Positions 11,264 through 22,126 are shown, counted from the stretch's first letter. The stretch is 64,000 nucleotides of DNA from Tretioscincus oriximinensis (GCA_022410635.1 JAJVDF010000167.1:483237-547236); one strand, 5' to 3'. Notes: a model not told the origin generated them from the letters alone. Numbers and translations are program-made.

Positions 11264-11279
11264 AAGTAATTCTATCTCA
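11264..11279. repeat. Target-site duplication, right copy
   Basis: AAGTAATTCTATCTCA pairs with the copy at 11055-11070. Confidence 0.85.
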
Positions 11280-11904
11280 TTTTTCTTCATTTCAGAGACT
11301 TTCATTTATAAGTCAGAAAATAAGTGACCATTTTTGGTCCATCCAGGTTTCCCCAGACAAGTTGGTCACTCAGTCTGTAGCAGCTGTTTCGTAAGTTGTG
11401 ATTGTCCATATTTCTCTCTCTTGTATAGATCCATACAAAATCCAGTCGAAAGGAAGAGTTGCCCTTGGTGTTATTTTATTCTGTATAAGGAAGGTGTATC
11501 CATTCAAGTCTTTGAGATGCAGTAAGACCAATTAAGAGAGAAAATATATGTCCTTAGAGCCTCTAGGTTGCCCGGAAGGTGCCTCTTTAAGCATATACGA
11601 TACTTTAAAGGTCATTCAACTGAGAGCCTCACAAACAAAAATAAAATGAAATAAAATTTTGTACAAGAAATTTTAAAATCATAGTTAAAATATTATTATT
11701 TTTATATGGGAAGAAAACTAATGATAAACCAGATATGAGCATGTTAACTCAGCTGTATTATTTCAAAGGCTAAACAACTNGTACTTTCTTGTGGATTTTT
11801 CTGAGGAAGAACCAGAAACGGCAGCTTCAAAAACAACAACAATCCTGATTTCAGGTTTCAAAGAATTCAAAAAAGTAGCCATGATAATATTGATCAGAAC
11901 TTCT

Positions 11905-11990
11905 AGCAATTAGATCTTCTAATACCTTAGAGAAAAGATAGCATGAGCTTTCATAGATAAATCTGCTTTTTCAGATGCACTAAATACAAC
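11905..11990 (-). mobile_element. Degraded Penelope-like fragment
   Basis: The minus strand reads CATCTGAAAAAGCAGATTTA, then TCTATGAAAGCTCATGCTAT and TCTCTAAGG. This aligns with the 11.1- and 13.7-kb copies in the same order (stem, GAAAGCT, ATGC), but with more substitutions, so it is an older insertion. Confidence 0.5.
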
Positions 11991-12287
11991 ATAGCTAAAA
12001 TTACGCTCTTATTTAGGAAGGAGCATCTTTATTACCAGATAATGAGTGATAATTGGTTCATTCCCAACAATCCGTATGGTCTAGTGATCAACACCTACAG
12101 CTTACACAAAGTTGGTAGTGGTAGAATGAGTTAACTAGTCAATGTGTGTGTCAGCACAGTTAAATACCATCGCACTCTACACTATTGTCAAATTAATGCT
12201 GATTATAAGGAATTGTGGGGCTGCAAAACTACAGTTACATTTACAGTGGTCTGTTTATAGGCTTTCTTAATACCTGATTTTCTCTTC

Positions 12288-12380
12288 TTTAGTAGAAATG
12301 GATTAGCTTGATCTAAGATGAATTATTGAGCCAGTGCAAACAGAGCTTAAGGCAAACCAAGCTATTTCATTTCTACTAAA
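12288..12380. repeat. Inverted repeat, 23-bp arms
   Basis: TTTAGTAGAAATGGATTAGC (12288 onward, arm to 12310) is mirrored by the arm at 12358-12380 ending CATTTCTACTAAA, 21 of 23 positions matching, with a 47-base spacer. It could be a small MITE core; no target duplication was seen. Confidence 0.75.
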
Positions 12381-12628
12381 GTGGATTCATGAAATAGGCT
12401 TTATTCTGCATTATATCACAGAATAAGGCACTGTCATTCATATGACAGTGCAGGCTAGAGTTGGCCTGAATAGTCTTAGTCATTCGATGCCGCATCAGGG
12501 AATGTAAAAAATCCAAGATTCTAAGGTGAAGGAGCCATCAGGCCTGACAACTGCAGCACGAGCAACGCTTCCTGGGTCCTGGAAAGACCTGCTGTCAGGC
12601 AGAGTGTGCCAACTCAGCCGCTTGCAGA

Positions 12629-12935
12629 GGAACATAAGGACATAAGAAGAGCTATACTGGATCAGTCCACAACCCATCTAGTCCAGCATTCTGTCTCACA
12701 GAGAGACCCATCAGATGCACCTGTACAGTCCGAACAAAGGAAAGCAAAATATGAACCTCTTCATGACTCCCTGCAAATGGCATTTCAGGAGTACTGCCTG
12801 TTGCTCCATCCCAGAGGCAACATCCAGACATCCATCCTAGTACCCATTTATACCCTTGGTGTCTATAAACCTGTTTAGTCCTGTCTTGAAGCTATCCAAG
12901 CTGTTAGCTACCACTACCTCTTCAGGAGAAAACAT
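12629..12935 (-). mobile_element. CR1 LINE 3' UTR and ORF2 end (TTATGTTC family)
   Basis: The minus strand ends in ...TATAGCTCTTCTTATGTCC TTATGTTCC, the octamer tail, preceded by the same UTR as at 3.0 and 25.5 kb (GTGAGACAGAATGCTGGACT) and the ORF2 terminus with the LDSFK-type block around 12880-12900. It stops after TCTTCAGGAGAAAAC at about 12935. 5'-truncated. Confidence 0.85.
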
Positions 12936-13650
12936 GCTTGGGTTTTTTGACGGGATCAGAACTTTTGTGCAGCTCTGTTCTGCCTATCTCACCACAAGTG
13001 TGTGTGTATGTACACGCCATGCCCCCCGTCCTGGGTTTGGGCTGTCAAAATATGGCAACCCTATCCACACCTCGCAATCTTAGATTTTGATGAAATTTGG
13101 TACAAGTTTTCTATATGTTATGCAAAACTTTAGGTCATAAGACTAAAAATTGGAGATTCTAGGGGTCTTCAAATAAAAGGGCCCTAAATGTTGTACGAAC
13201 CTCATCTCTCCGTGTTAGGACTTAACAAACTGGGAAAATACCAGTTGCCTAGCCTTCTTGCTTTATATACGGTTGGGGCTCAAATGTGGCTGACAGGGAT
13301 ATGCAGAAATGTACATTCATGTTTAGCCTGCTATAATTTTGGAACTTCTTGATCTTTCAGGTTGCTTTTTTGTAGATGCACTCAGAATACTCCCAAGAGA
13401 AACTTTGGTAATTTGCAGGATTTGTACCTTAAGTTGTTGAAAAAATAGAAATGTTAAAAGTTGGCATCAAACCTTCCCCTTTATCTCCAATTTGACAGCT
13501 CCAAACCTCTTTTTCTTAGGACCCTTAGAAGGAGAAGATTTTCTTCTATCAGATTTTTCCCCCCGTTTTGATCTCTTTTTATATAAGGTCTAAAAAAATG
13601 CCCACACATACTAGAGGCAAGTGTTTTTCGCTAACTCTTGTTACATATAT
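12936..13650. other. AT-rich stretch without recognised genes
   Basis: No motif or repeat terminus recognised. Confidence 0.5.
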
Positions 13651-13655
13651 ATAAT

Positions 13656-13742
13656 AGCAAAGGAGCTAGCAGCACTTTGAGACTAACTTGAGAAAAGTGG
13701 TTGGCATAAGCTTTCGTAGACAGGTCTACTTCTTCAGATGCT
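13656..13742 (-). mobile_element. Penelope-like fragment
   Basis: Nearly identical to the left arm of the 11.1-kb pair: AGCAAAGGAGCTAGCAGCAC at the start and GTCTACTTCTTCAGATG at the end. CATATATATA lies on both sides (about 13644 and 13743), a possible target duplication, though the AT-rich setting weakens it. Read on the minus strand it carries the hammerhead-like CTGAAGA ... GAAA core. Confidence 0.7.
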
Positions 13743-13743
13743 C

Positions 13744-13855
13744 ATATATATATATAGTCCTATATATATAATAGTATATATTATATACTATATATAATAG
13801 TTACTATATATATATAACTATATATATATAGTTACTATATATATAATAGTAAAAC
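13744..13855. repeat. AT palindromic simple repeat
   Basis: Alternating TATATA blocks separated by AGT/ACT junctions can fold into several overlapping hairpins. Low-complexity expansion next to the Penelope-like insertion. Confidence 0.85.
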
Positions 13856-13953
13856 TGATAGTTTCTCGAATTAGTACCAGGTTTTGTTAAATAAAACACC
13901 TTATGTTATAAAACTTTGTTTAGGAAGAAAAGAAAACCATTCTGATTTTTTTG

Positions 13954-14369
13954 TTACAAAAAGTCACATCTGCACAGGCTGGCTCAATGTCGTTATACAG
14001 TGCTGTGTTCTGTTATAATGTGAGAGCATTTTGGAGGGAATCAGTTTAAATTCTGCAGGGAAAATGTAAATAGCTGATTGATTGTTAACCAGGGGAGGGA
14101 ACTTTTAAATACTATAAATAGCCATGCCAGTGCGTCTTGCTAAAAAAGCACGTCTGATTGGACTTAATTCAGTTGGTGTGATGAAGAGCTAAATAAAAGA
14201 AATCCCATTCATAATTTAAACTAATTCCCTCCAAAATACAAAATAGCAATTTCCCTCCAAAACCTGCAATAACTCAGAACCTGAGTTCATTCCTAGTTCA
14301 TTATAACAGAACACAGCATGTAAAACTACATTGAGCCAGCCAACCCTATGTAAATGTGACTTTTTGTAA
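13954..14369. mobile_element. Foldback DNA element, about 416 bp
   Basis: The outer 16 bases, TTACAAAAAGTCACAT, are exactly inverted at 14354-14369. The inverted similarity continues inward with gaps: GGCTGGCTCAATGT against ACATTGAGCCAGCC, GTGTTCTGTTATAATG against CATTATAACAGAACAC, and ATTTTGGAGGGAAT against ATTCCCTCCAAAAT. About 150 bases lie in the centre, and the right arm has an extra insertion of about 60 bases. This is the structure of a non-autonomous DNA transposon or foldback element. No transposase or clear target duplication is visible, so the superfamily is unknown. Confidence 0.7.
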
Positions 14370-14997
14370 TCCGTGCAAATTATTTATTTATTTATACTTA
14401 TACCCCGTCCTATACCTAAAGGTCTCGGGCAGCCAAAACAGTAAAACATCACTACAGAATTAAAACAGTATAAAACAATATTTAAAAGTAGGGACAGAGA
14501 TGACATTTCTTCAGCCAAAGGTCAGCTAAAGGGGTGCATCTTCAAGGACCTTCTAAAAGAATACAATGATGATGACGGATGCACCTCGAGGGGGAGACTA
14601 TTCCAAAGACGAGGTGCGATCACTGAGAAAGCCCTACTCCAAGTTCCCACTACACTGGCTGTTGAAAGGGGTGGTACAACCAGGAAGGCCTCCCCTGCAG
14701 AGGCACGGGCTGGATGGAATTGGGAGAAGGTGTTTCTTTAGATATTTGGGGACCAAGTTATTTAGGGCCTTGTAAGTTAAAGTCAACACCTTGAATTGGG
14801 CTCAATAGCAGATGGGCAGCCAGTGCAGCTCTTTCAAGACTGGCAAGATATGTGTTCAGCCAGCTGTCCCAGTCAGCAATCTAGCTGCTGCATTCTGCAC
14901 CAGCTGCAGCTTCCGAACCGTTTTCAAGGGCAGCCCCATATAGAGTGCATTACAATAGTCTATTCTGGAGGCATGGATTACTGTGGCTAGATCATCC

Positions 14998-16285
14998 CTT
15001 TTCAGAAGTTGTAGTTACTACACGTAACTGGAAGTAGGCACTTCTGGCCACTGCCTCCACCTGATTTTCAAGTGTCAGTGCAGAGTCCAGAGGCACTCCA
15101 AGATTTCACACCCGTCCCCTATAGGGTAATTCTACCCCATCAAGGACAGGGTGCCTCCCCACTTCACAAACCCTGGATGTTCCAACACACAACACCTCTC
15201 TCTTGTCTGGATTCAGCTTCAATTTATTGGCCCCCATCCAGCCCATCATTGCCTCCAGGCACCTGTCAAGCACTTCAACCCCCTCTCCTTAGTCAGATGT
15301 AACAGATATAGTTGAGTGTCATCTGCATATTGATGACACTTTACTCCAAATCTCCTGATGACCTCTTCCAGCAGCTTCATATAGATGCTGAACAGCGTGG
15401 GGGAGAATCCCACAAGTGAGCTCCCAGGGTGTCAAATGAGACTCCCTGGGAGCCTTGGAGATAGGAGCGGAACCACTGCAATGCATTGCCACCAACTCCT
15501 AAACTCCTTAGTCTCTCCAGGAGGATACCATGGTCAATGGTATCAAAAGCCACTGAGAGGTCCAGTAGAACCAACAGGGTCGCATTGCCCTCATCTCTCT
15601 CCCGGAGTAGGTCATCAACCAGGGCGACCAAGGCAGTCTCCGTGCCATGACTAGGCCTGAAGCCAGATTAAAATGGATCTAGATAATCCACTTCTTCAAA
15701 GCATGCCTGCAGCTGAACAGCCACAGCCCTCTCCAGTATCTTGCCCAGGAAGAGTATGTTGGCCACCGGGCGATAGTTGTTTAACTCTTCTGCATCCAGA
15801 GAAGGCTTCTTGAGGAGATGGCACACCACCACCTCTTTAAAAGCCGGCGGGACCACGGCATCCCTCAAAGAAGTGTTTACCACTCCCTGGACCCACCCAG
15901 TCATACCCTGCCGATTGGCTTTTATCAACCAGGAGGGGCAAGGATCCAGAGAGCATGACATTGGCCGAACCCCAACAAACAGCTTGTGCACATCATCAGG
16001 CTGCAATAATTGAAACGGATCCAAGATAAATGGACCAGACGGTTCTCTGGACACCTCTTCTGGGCTATTCACAAATGTGGCATCTAATCTATCATGAATC
16101 TGAGCAACTTTGTTCTCAAAGTGCCTTGCAAATTTGTCACAGCAGCTATTAGATGGCCTTTGTCCTTGCTGTCCTGGGCTAGATCTTATCAGGCCATTCA
16201 CAGCCCAAAAGAGCTCTGCTGGACAGCTACTTGAGGACCCAATGGTAACAGAGAAATAATTCCNTTTCGCTGCCACCACCGCCAC
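14998..16285 (-). pseudogene. L2 reverse transcriptase pseudogene
   Basis: The frame entering at 16285 encodes the RT fingers region: CCDKFARHFENKVAQIHDRL, then ELNNYRPVANILFLGKILER. A shift near 15660 moves to the frame with LLVLLDLSVAFDTIDHGILL and LQWFRSYL (palm motif with the first catalytic Asp), and a further shift leads to GVKCHQYADDTQLYLLH near 15350-15300, the YADD active site. It continues as ANKLKLNPDKREVLCVG and NQVEAVARSAYFQLR around 15240-15010. All RT landmarks survive, so decay is moderate. RT would copy element RNA at a nicked target. Confidence 0.82.
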
Positions 16286-16584
16286 ATAGTAGGCATGATA
16301 ATGTGCCCTAATCCGTGTTCAGTCAGACTCTTGTTGGGATTTGCACCATCTACGGTCGGCCTTTCTGTTTCATCACCCTTAGCTCCCCAGAATACCAGGG
16401 TGCTCTACGGACTCCACAGATATGCAGAGGGCACATGGTAGCGATCGTGTCGATAGCCCAGGTCATCTCCCGATTCTAGAAAGAGACCAGAGCCTCGACA
16501 GGAGCGCCATCCATGCCAACCAGAGCATTCAGGAATCGGCCAGATTTCATAAGTCTCCATGGGTGGACCATCTGAATGGGTCTC

Positions 16585-17208
16585 TCATCCTTGGAGGGGG
16601 AAGCAGTCACTGTAAGTCCAAATCTCACCAGGGAATGATCTGTCCATGACAATGGGCTTAACAACAGCCCTTTTATCAAGAGTATGTCCTGCTCTGTGAG
16701 TTGGGCCAGTAACACATTGAGATAGCCCTATGGCTGTCATGGAGGCCATGAAGGACTGAGCAGCCCCAGTGAGGATAGCCTCCACATGGATATTGAAGTC
16801 CCCTAACACCACAGAGTGAATTGGCCAGCTGGTGAGAGAGATGGATGATTTCTGGACCACAGAACACCCCCTCCCCACTGGTCTAGAACAGTGCTGCACT
16901 GAGTAACCTGGGGGACAGAACTGGGTAAGATTAGGCCCACCAGGTTCGTCAACCCAGGTCTCAGTAATACATGCCAGGTCAGCCCCTTCATCCAAGATTA
17001 AATCATGAATGATAGATGTTTTGTTCTAGACTGACCTGGCATTTAACAGCAGACCCACCAGAGCAGTGGGCTGGTTGACAGGTATCCTCAGATTCTGCTG
17101 GTTGGGAGGCAGAACAGAAGGGATGATAGCCTTGACGCATCCATCACCCCTTCTCGTGATCTGTCTCTTCTGCCTCCCAACGCCATATCTCCCCCTGCCT
17201 GTCACCAT
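16585..17208 (-). pseudogene. L2 apurinic-type endonuclease pseudogene
   Basis: The minus strand begins with a leader ending VGLLLNARSV, then a TAG stop, then NKTSIIHDLILDEGADLACI, TETWVDEPGG, VVLGDFNIHVE and GPTHRAGHTLD. ETW and GDFN are the catalytic and metal-binding motifs of LINE endonucleases, which nick the target DNA. The TAG sits where related elements usually have an Arg or Trp codon, so a single base change may have made it. Small frameshifts lie near 16840 and 16680. The N-terminus is near 17208. Confidence 0.82.
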
Positions 17209-17220
17209 ATGTATGGCAGC

Positions 17221-17640
17221 CCCTGTGCCTGTCTCCAGCTCCTAATACCTGGCCTTGGCAACACATTATTCCCAGTGAAAGAAAAATGATAAATATCTTA
17301 AAACAGTATTAAATTACAAAAGCATATTAAAAACACCTTTAAAACACAATATTAAATATATATATAAGAAGAACTCTCTCACACACGCATACACACAGCC
17401 ACACAACTCATACACACAGATATCCAGGAGCCCGATATCTTGTGGTGGCTCCTTAGTGGAGGATTAGTCCATCAGGAGGTGGGCAGCCCAGTCTCTCACC
17501 CTGGGCAGGTGGAAACATCCCACACTCCTGGCAGGCCTCTTGGAGTGTCTTCTCAGGCAGCCCAGCATCTCAGGTTGCTAGGCCTGATGTTCAGCAGGCT
17601 TGCCTGGGGCCAGTACTAGAGCAACAGCAAATGCAAGAAT
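17221..17640. other. CA-rich and GC-rich stretch upstream of the L2 element
   Basis: A (CA)n-like run at about 17378-17422 is followed by a 200-base segment that is more GC-rich than its surroundings and holds GGCAGCCCAG twice (17485 and 17558). It may be L2 5' UTR or another repeat; I cannot assign it. Confidence 0.4.
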
Positions 17641-19195
17641 AACCTTATTGATTATAATCATAATTAATTATTTTATTGACCATAATTCTCATAAAGTTCA
17701 ATCACCACAATCTTGTTGACTGGAGTGATGGAACTACAGTTCACCTTTCTGCAATGAGACTTATTCCAGAATATTCTTCAAAACAGATGTCTCTATCCAT
17801 GTCTAGTGTAAACAATTGGCATGCAGATGTCAGACCCCTATTCTGAGGGGGGCAATGTGGAATTAGGAGCATTGTAGAAAGAGCCAGAAAGGACAGTAAA
17901 CTCATGAACACTTATATATGAAACTGAGTCTCATGCCTTCTTCTGTTTAAATACATTTATGAAAAATGGCCTGAGTTAGAAAGGAGATTGGCTTCATTGT
18001 CTAATAACTATTAGGGCACTGTTCCATCTTTAGATTGCACTTATTTTGTGAGGCCTATAAATACTAATCCTCCCTCTGAGGACAATGAAAAATACCCAAT
18101 TCAGTGACAAGAATGGACTTAATTAAGCAATCATGCTACATCCAGGCTTAATCATCATTCAAATATAGTTGCATGGCCTACTGCTTGTTCAAGACCTTCC
18201 TTGAATGGCACAGTATAGGAACACATGGTGCTTCTTATGGGCATATGGCAATAGGGGAGCTCTGCATCCAACTACACAGAAATAAGAAAAAGCATCGTTT
18301 ATTGCAGATAATCAATTTCCCTAATTTAAAATATGCTTTATGCCTACTAGCCATAACAGTTGGGTTTGAAATATTTGTCCTGGTGAGATACTGCATTCCT
18401 AGTTTTCTGAGATCCAAAATTTCAACACTCTCTGTGTGTGATATGGTGAACAAAAAGAAAGTGATAAAGATTATCGGCAACTACTGTATACTACTCTATA
18501 CCTAGAATGAACAGTCTTTACAGACAATAAATGAACATAAATAAAATATTATGAATGAGAATTAATAAAAGCTTGAATAATAAAGAAAATGATTTTTTAA
18601 TAAAAAAGAATGGAGAAGACCTCTAATACAAACACAAGACAGGGAACCAAACTAATGCAATTAAAACAAACATTGCTCAAAAAGAAGTAAGGAAGCAAAA
18701 TTATTTATTTAATATTCCACACTGTTTTCCCATTACATTGTCTTGCATTATTACCACATGGCATGTTCCAAAAGTCATTGCTGTTCTTGTCTTAATAAAA
18801 TTCCCAGCATTCTCTGTGAGCTAAGAGCTGATCAACTTTACATCTAGCTTCGAAGTCTTGCAATATCTAAAAAAGAAATAAGTGTTCCCACGCAGGAAAA
18901 CCCTACAAAAGCATTTTCATGGATTTACACAGTAGCCCAAAACTGGGACCATAGGATTGCTGGACTTCAATGAACACATAGGGCAGGTCCTTCATGATGT
19001 AGGTACCATTGNGGTAAAAACATCTCATGGGGAGGGACCCCGAGACTACTCATCCATGAATTATGATCTCCCTAGATTCATTGGAGTCATTTAAGAGATG
19101 GATAGTTCCAAGTAAGAACGGCTTATGACTGTCTTGCAGGTCCTGATCCTTTAGATATTACTGTGACTTAATGACACAGTTACATTAATATGTAA
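17641..19195. other. AT-rich stretch without recognised genes
   Basis: CCATGTCTAGTGTAAACAAT near 17797 resembles one arm of the palindromic MITE family (22.1 and 48.7 kb). The 110-codon frame at 18173-18505 has no motif and an AT-driven composition. Confidence 0.5.
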
Positions 19196-19250
19196 CAATA
19201 CCAGATTGTCTGTGATTACTTAGCTCTCAGGTAAACATGACATAGATATT

Positions 19251-20310
19251 ATGGGAGATTTTAACTATCCAAACATTTGTTGGGAATCTCTCTCAGGCAA
19301 AAGTTATGGGTCTACTAAATTTTTATCTTCTCTAACTGATAACTATATCTACCAAAACGTAGAAGAAAAAACAAGGGGATCTGATATCCTGGATTTTATT
19401 CTTACCAACAAGGAGGATATAGTTGAACAAGTTGGGTAGAAAAGTGAGAACAGACAAAGGAAAGTATTTTTTCACCCAGAGGGTCATCGGCCTGTGGAAT
19501 TTACTTCCTGAAGAGGTAGTGGTAGCNAACAGCTTGGATAGTTTCAAGACAGGACTAGACAGGTTTATGGACACNAAGGGTATAAATGGNTACTAAGATA
19601 GTTGTCTGGATGTAGCCTCCGGGATGGAGCAACAGGCAGGACTCTTGAAATACCATTTGCAGGGAGTCACGAACANGAGCAGCATATTTTGNTTTCCTCT
19701 GTTNGGACTGCCCAGGTGCATCTGGTGGGCCTCTGTGTGACACAGAATGCTAGACTCGATGGGCTGTGACCTGATCCAGTATGGCTCTTCTTATGTTCTT
19801 ATGTAAGTCAGGGTGGCTGAGACCTTAGGGGGGAGTGACCATGCAATAATTGAATTCTACATAGAAAAGGGAGGAAGACCTGAGAGGAGTCAGACTTCAA
19901 GACTGGATTTCAGAAGAGCAGATTTTGATGGACTCAGAAGGAGGGTAGGAAGGATCCAATGGTTGGATGTCTTAAAGAACAGAAATGTCCAAGAAGGATG
20001 GGAAATCTTGCAAAATGAGATTCTAGAAGCACACTCTTTAACAATTCCCAAAAGAAGAAAACATGGGAGGCATCTAAAGAGGCCACTGTGGATGAACCCA
20101 GATCTTAATACCTTACTAAAAAGAAAAAAAATACTGTTTATGAAATGGAAGAAGGGGGACATTTCTAAGGAAGAATATAAGGCCATCTGTAGCAACTGTA
20201 GGACAAGGGTCAGAAAATCTAAAGCTAAATATGAACTGAGTCTTGCAAGGAATGTAAAAAGCAATAATAACGGGTTTGGGGGGGTACATGAACGGAAAAA
20301 GAAAAGCTAA
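19251..20310 (+). pseudogene. CR1 endonuclease C-terminus and linker, split by insertion
   Basis: Before the insert the frame reads MGDFNYPNICWES, then SDILDFILTNKEDIVEQVG. After the insert it resumes at VRVAETLGGSDHAIIEF. GDFNYP and GGSDH are the metal-binding and catalytic His motifs of the CR1 endonuclease, so the insertion falls between two active-site motifs. The linker then runs to SNNNGF with a basic region (KRRKHGRHLKRPLWMNPDL). A frameshift follows at about 20290. Family knowledge: this domain nicks DNA to prime reverse transcription. Confidence 0.85.
19438..19803 (+). mobile_element. CR1 LINE 3' end (TTATGTTC family) nested in another CR1
   Basis: It starts within ORF2 (GTGAGAACAGACAAAGGAAAG, matching 2.84 kb) and ends with GCTCTTCTTATGTTCTTATG, the octamer tail. 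It has the same orientation as its host element. The flanks GTTGGGTA and GTAAGTCAGGG show no convincing target duplication, as is usual for CR1. It is younger than the CR1 it interrupts. Confidence 0.88.
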
Positions 20311-20495
20311 ACATGCTATAGGAGTTCTCCAAAGGGGAAATGGTGAATTGATTAAGAACAATACTGAGAAAGCTGAACTTCTGAATACTTATTTTGCATC
20401 TGTTTTTTTCTGAGAAAGAAAATACAGCAACAGCTGGCATTCATCGTGCTATTGAAGGAACAAAAGAACCAAGGCACTAAATAAACAGAGAAAAG

Positions 20496-21162
20496 GTGAG
20501 AGAACTCTTAGCAAATTTAAAGGAATTCAAGTCTTCAGGCCCAGATGAACAACACCCCAGGGTATTAAAGGAACTAGCAAAAATTATAGCGGAACCACTT
20601 GCAGTAATCTTTGAAAATTCGTGGACAAAAGGAGAAGTCCTAATAGAATGGAGAAGGGCAAATGTTGTCCCTATCTTCAAAAAGGGTAAAAAGGTGGAAC
20701 CAGGAAACTACAGGTCGGGGAGTCTGACTTCAATAACAGGAAAGCTCTTTGAACAAGTTATAAAGCAGCATGTATCCCAGCACTTGGATAGGAATGCAGT
20801 CATTAACCAGAGCAAACATGGATTTGTAACAAACAAGTCATGGCAGACTAATCAAATTTCTTTCTATGATCTAATCATCAAATGGGTTGATAAAGGAACT
20901 GCTGTAGACGTGGTATATCTTGACTTCAGTAAAGCATTTGACAAAATATCTCATTTCAACCATATTGAAAACAACAACAGTTAGATGGATTCAAAACTGG
21001 CTTAGTGATCATACACAAAGAATGATAATAAATGGTTGCACATCCAATTGGAAGATTGTTTCAAGTGGGGTTCCACAAGGGTCTGTCCTTGGTCCAGTGC
21101 TATTTAGCATATTTATAAATGACCTAGATGAGGGGTTTGAAGGAAAACAAAATGGTATTTAA
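20496..21162 (+). pseudogene. CR1 reverse transcriptase pseudogene lacking its catalytic motif
   Basis: The frame from 20496 carries SSGPDEQHPRVLKELA, VIFENSW, RRANVVPIFKKG, NYRSGSL and [15 protein letters not shown] shift near 20960 leads to [14 protein letters not shown] and [15 protein letters not shown]. After [10 protein letters not shown] the next recognisable residues are [13 protein letters not shown], so about 40 residues expected between them, including FADD, are missing. The minus-strand CR1 at 55.2-55.4 kb retains that segment and provides the comparison. The RT is therefore certainly inactive. Confidence 0.88.
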
Positions 21163-21790
21163 TAGAGAGAAATGCAAGATCCTACATCAGGGCAAAAAAA
21201 AATGAAATTAGCACATATGGAATGGGAGGAATAGGTCTGAACAGCAGCAGAGGTGAAAAGGACTTGGGTGTATTGGTAGATCACAGACTAAACATGTGTC
21301 AACAATGCAAAGCAGCTGCAAAAAAGGCAAACACAATCCTGGGGTGTATTAAAAGGAGCATAGAATCTCGAACATGTGAAGTAATTATTCCTCTCTACAG
21401 TACTTTGCTAAGACTACACTTGGAATACCGTGCTCAGTTCTGGGGGCCCCAATTTAAAAAGGACATTGATAAGCAAGTTCAAAAGAGAGTTGCAAGGATG
21501 ATGTGTGATCTGGAAACCATATCCTATCATGAACTGTTAAAGGATCTAGGGATGTTTAGCCTGCAAAAGAGAAGACTGATAGCTGTCTACAAATATCTGA
21601 AGGGCTGTCACAGAGCAGGAGGATCAGCATTGTTCTCATTGGCACATGGAAGAACTGGAAACAATGGGATGAAATTACAGGGGAGTAGATTTAGATTAGA
21701 TATCAGAAAAAACTTTCTAACAGTCAGGGTGATAAACCAGTGGAACAGTTTGCCACAGGAGGTGGTGAGTTTGTTGTTGCTGGAAGTCTT
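21160..21790 (+). pseudogene. CR1 ORF2 C-terminal domain
   Basis: A clear frame contains [86 protein letters not shown] and LPQEVV. This is the C-terminal part of CR1 ORF2, after the RT palm. It reads into 3' UTR sequence after about 21790. It serves as the reference for the decayed copies at 4.3 and 54.5 kb. Confidence 0.85.
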
Positions 21791-21899
21791 AAACAGAGAT
21801 TGGACAGTCATCTGTCTGGGATGGTTTAATGAATCCTGCATCAAGCAGGGGGTTGGACTAGATGGCCCTGGAGGTCATTCTATGATTCTAAATACATTG

Positions 21900-21932
21900 A
21901 TGTGTGTGTGTGTGGGGGGGGGGGGATATGGG
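21900..21932. repeat. (TG)n(G)n simple repeat
   Basis: Six or seven TG units followed by eleven or so G, directly after the CR1 tail. Confidence 0.9.
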
Positions 21933-22126
21933 TGGTTGCTCAGCTGCTCTATGATATAGGGAACAATCACAAAAAGAGCTGGCAAGTAAATGGAAGGACC
22001 TGTGATTGCCTTCCTATATTTGACAAGAGCTTTGAAAGGGTAATCACAGGAAATCTATTTAGATCCCTAGTTTGCCTTCTGATTTTGGCCTTTTCCATGG
22101 TGTTCTTTTTTCTTCACTATGTCTTA

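Larger units (their letters stand above)
11280..12625. other. AT-rich stretch with one eroded repeat and one inverted repeat
   Basis: Apart from the decayed Penelope-like piece near 11.9 kb and the 12288-12380 inverted repeat, both listed separately, nothing is recognisable. Confidence 0.5.
14378..17220 (-). mobile_element. L2-type LINE, nearly full ORF2, minus strand
   Basis: The minus strand contains, in order, an apurinic-type endonuclease, a reverse transcriptase and a 3' UTR. The 3' UTR ends in GGTATAGGACGGGGTATAAG and (AAATA)n, the tail typical of squamate L2-like LINEs. At about 2.85 kb it is one of the longest elements in the window. ORF2 is broken by at least one stop and several frameshifts, so it cannot move by itself. 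L2 rather than CR1 is favoured by QYADDTQLY, LLDLSVAFDTIDH and the AAATA tail. Confidence 0.85.
19200..21897 (+). mobile_element. CR1 LINE (ATTCTATG family), plus strand, interrupted by another CR1
   Basis: This covers the end of the endonuclease, the linker, the RT, the C-terminal domain and the 3' UTR. It ends GGAGGTCATTCTATGATTCT, the CR1 tail. A second CR1 fragment occupies 19438-19803 inside the endonuclease. The 5' part of ORF2 is missing, and ORF2 is broken by frameshifts and an internal deletion that removes the catalytic motif. About 2.3 kb of this element remains. Confidence 0.88.
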
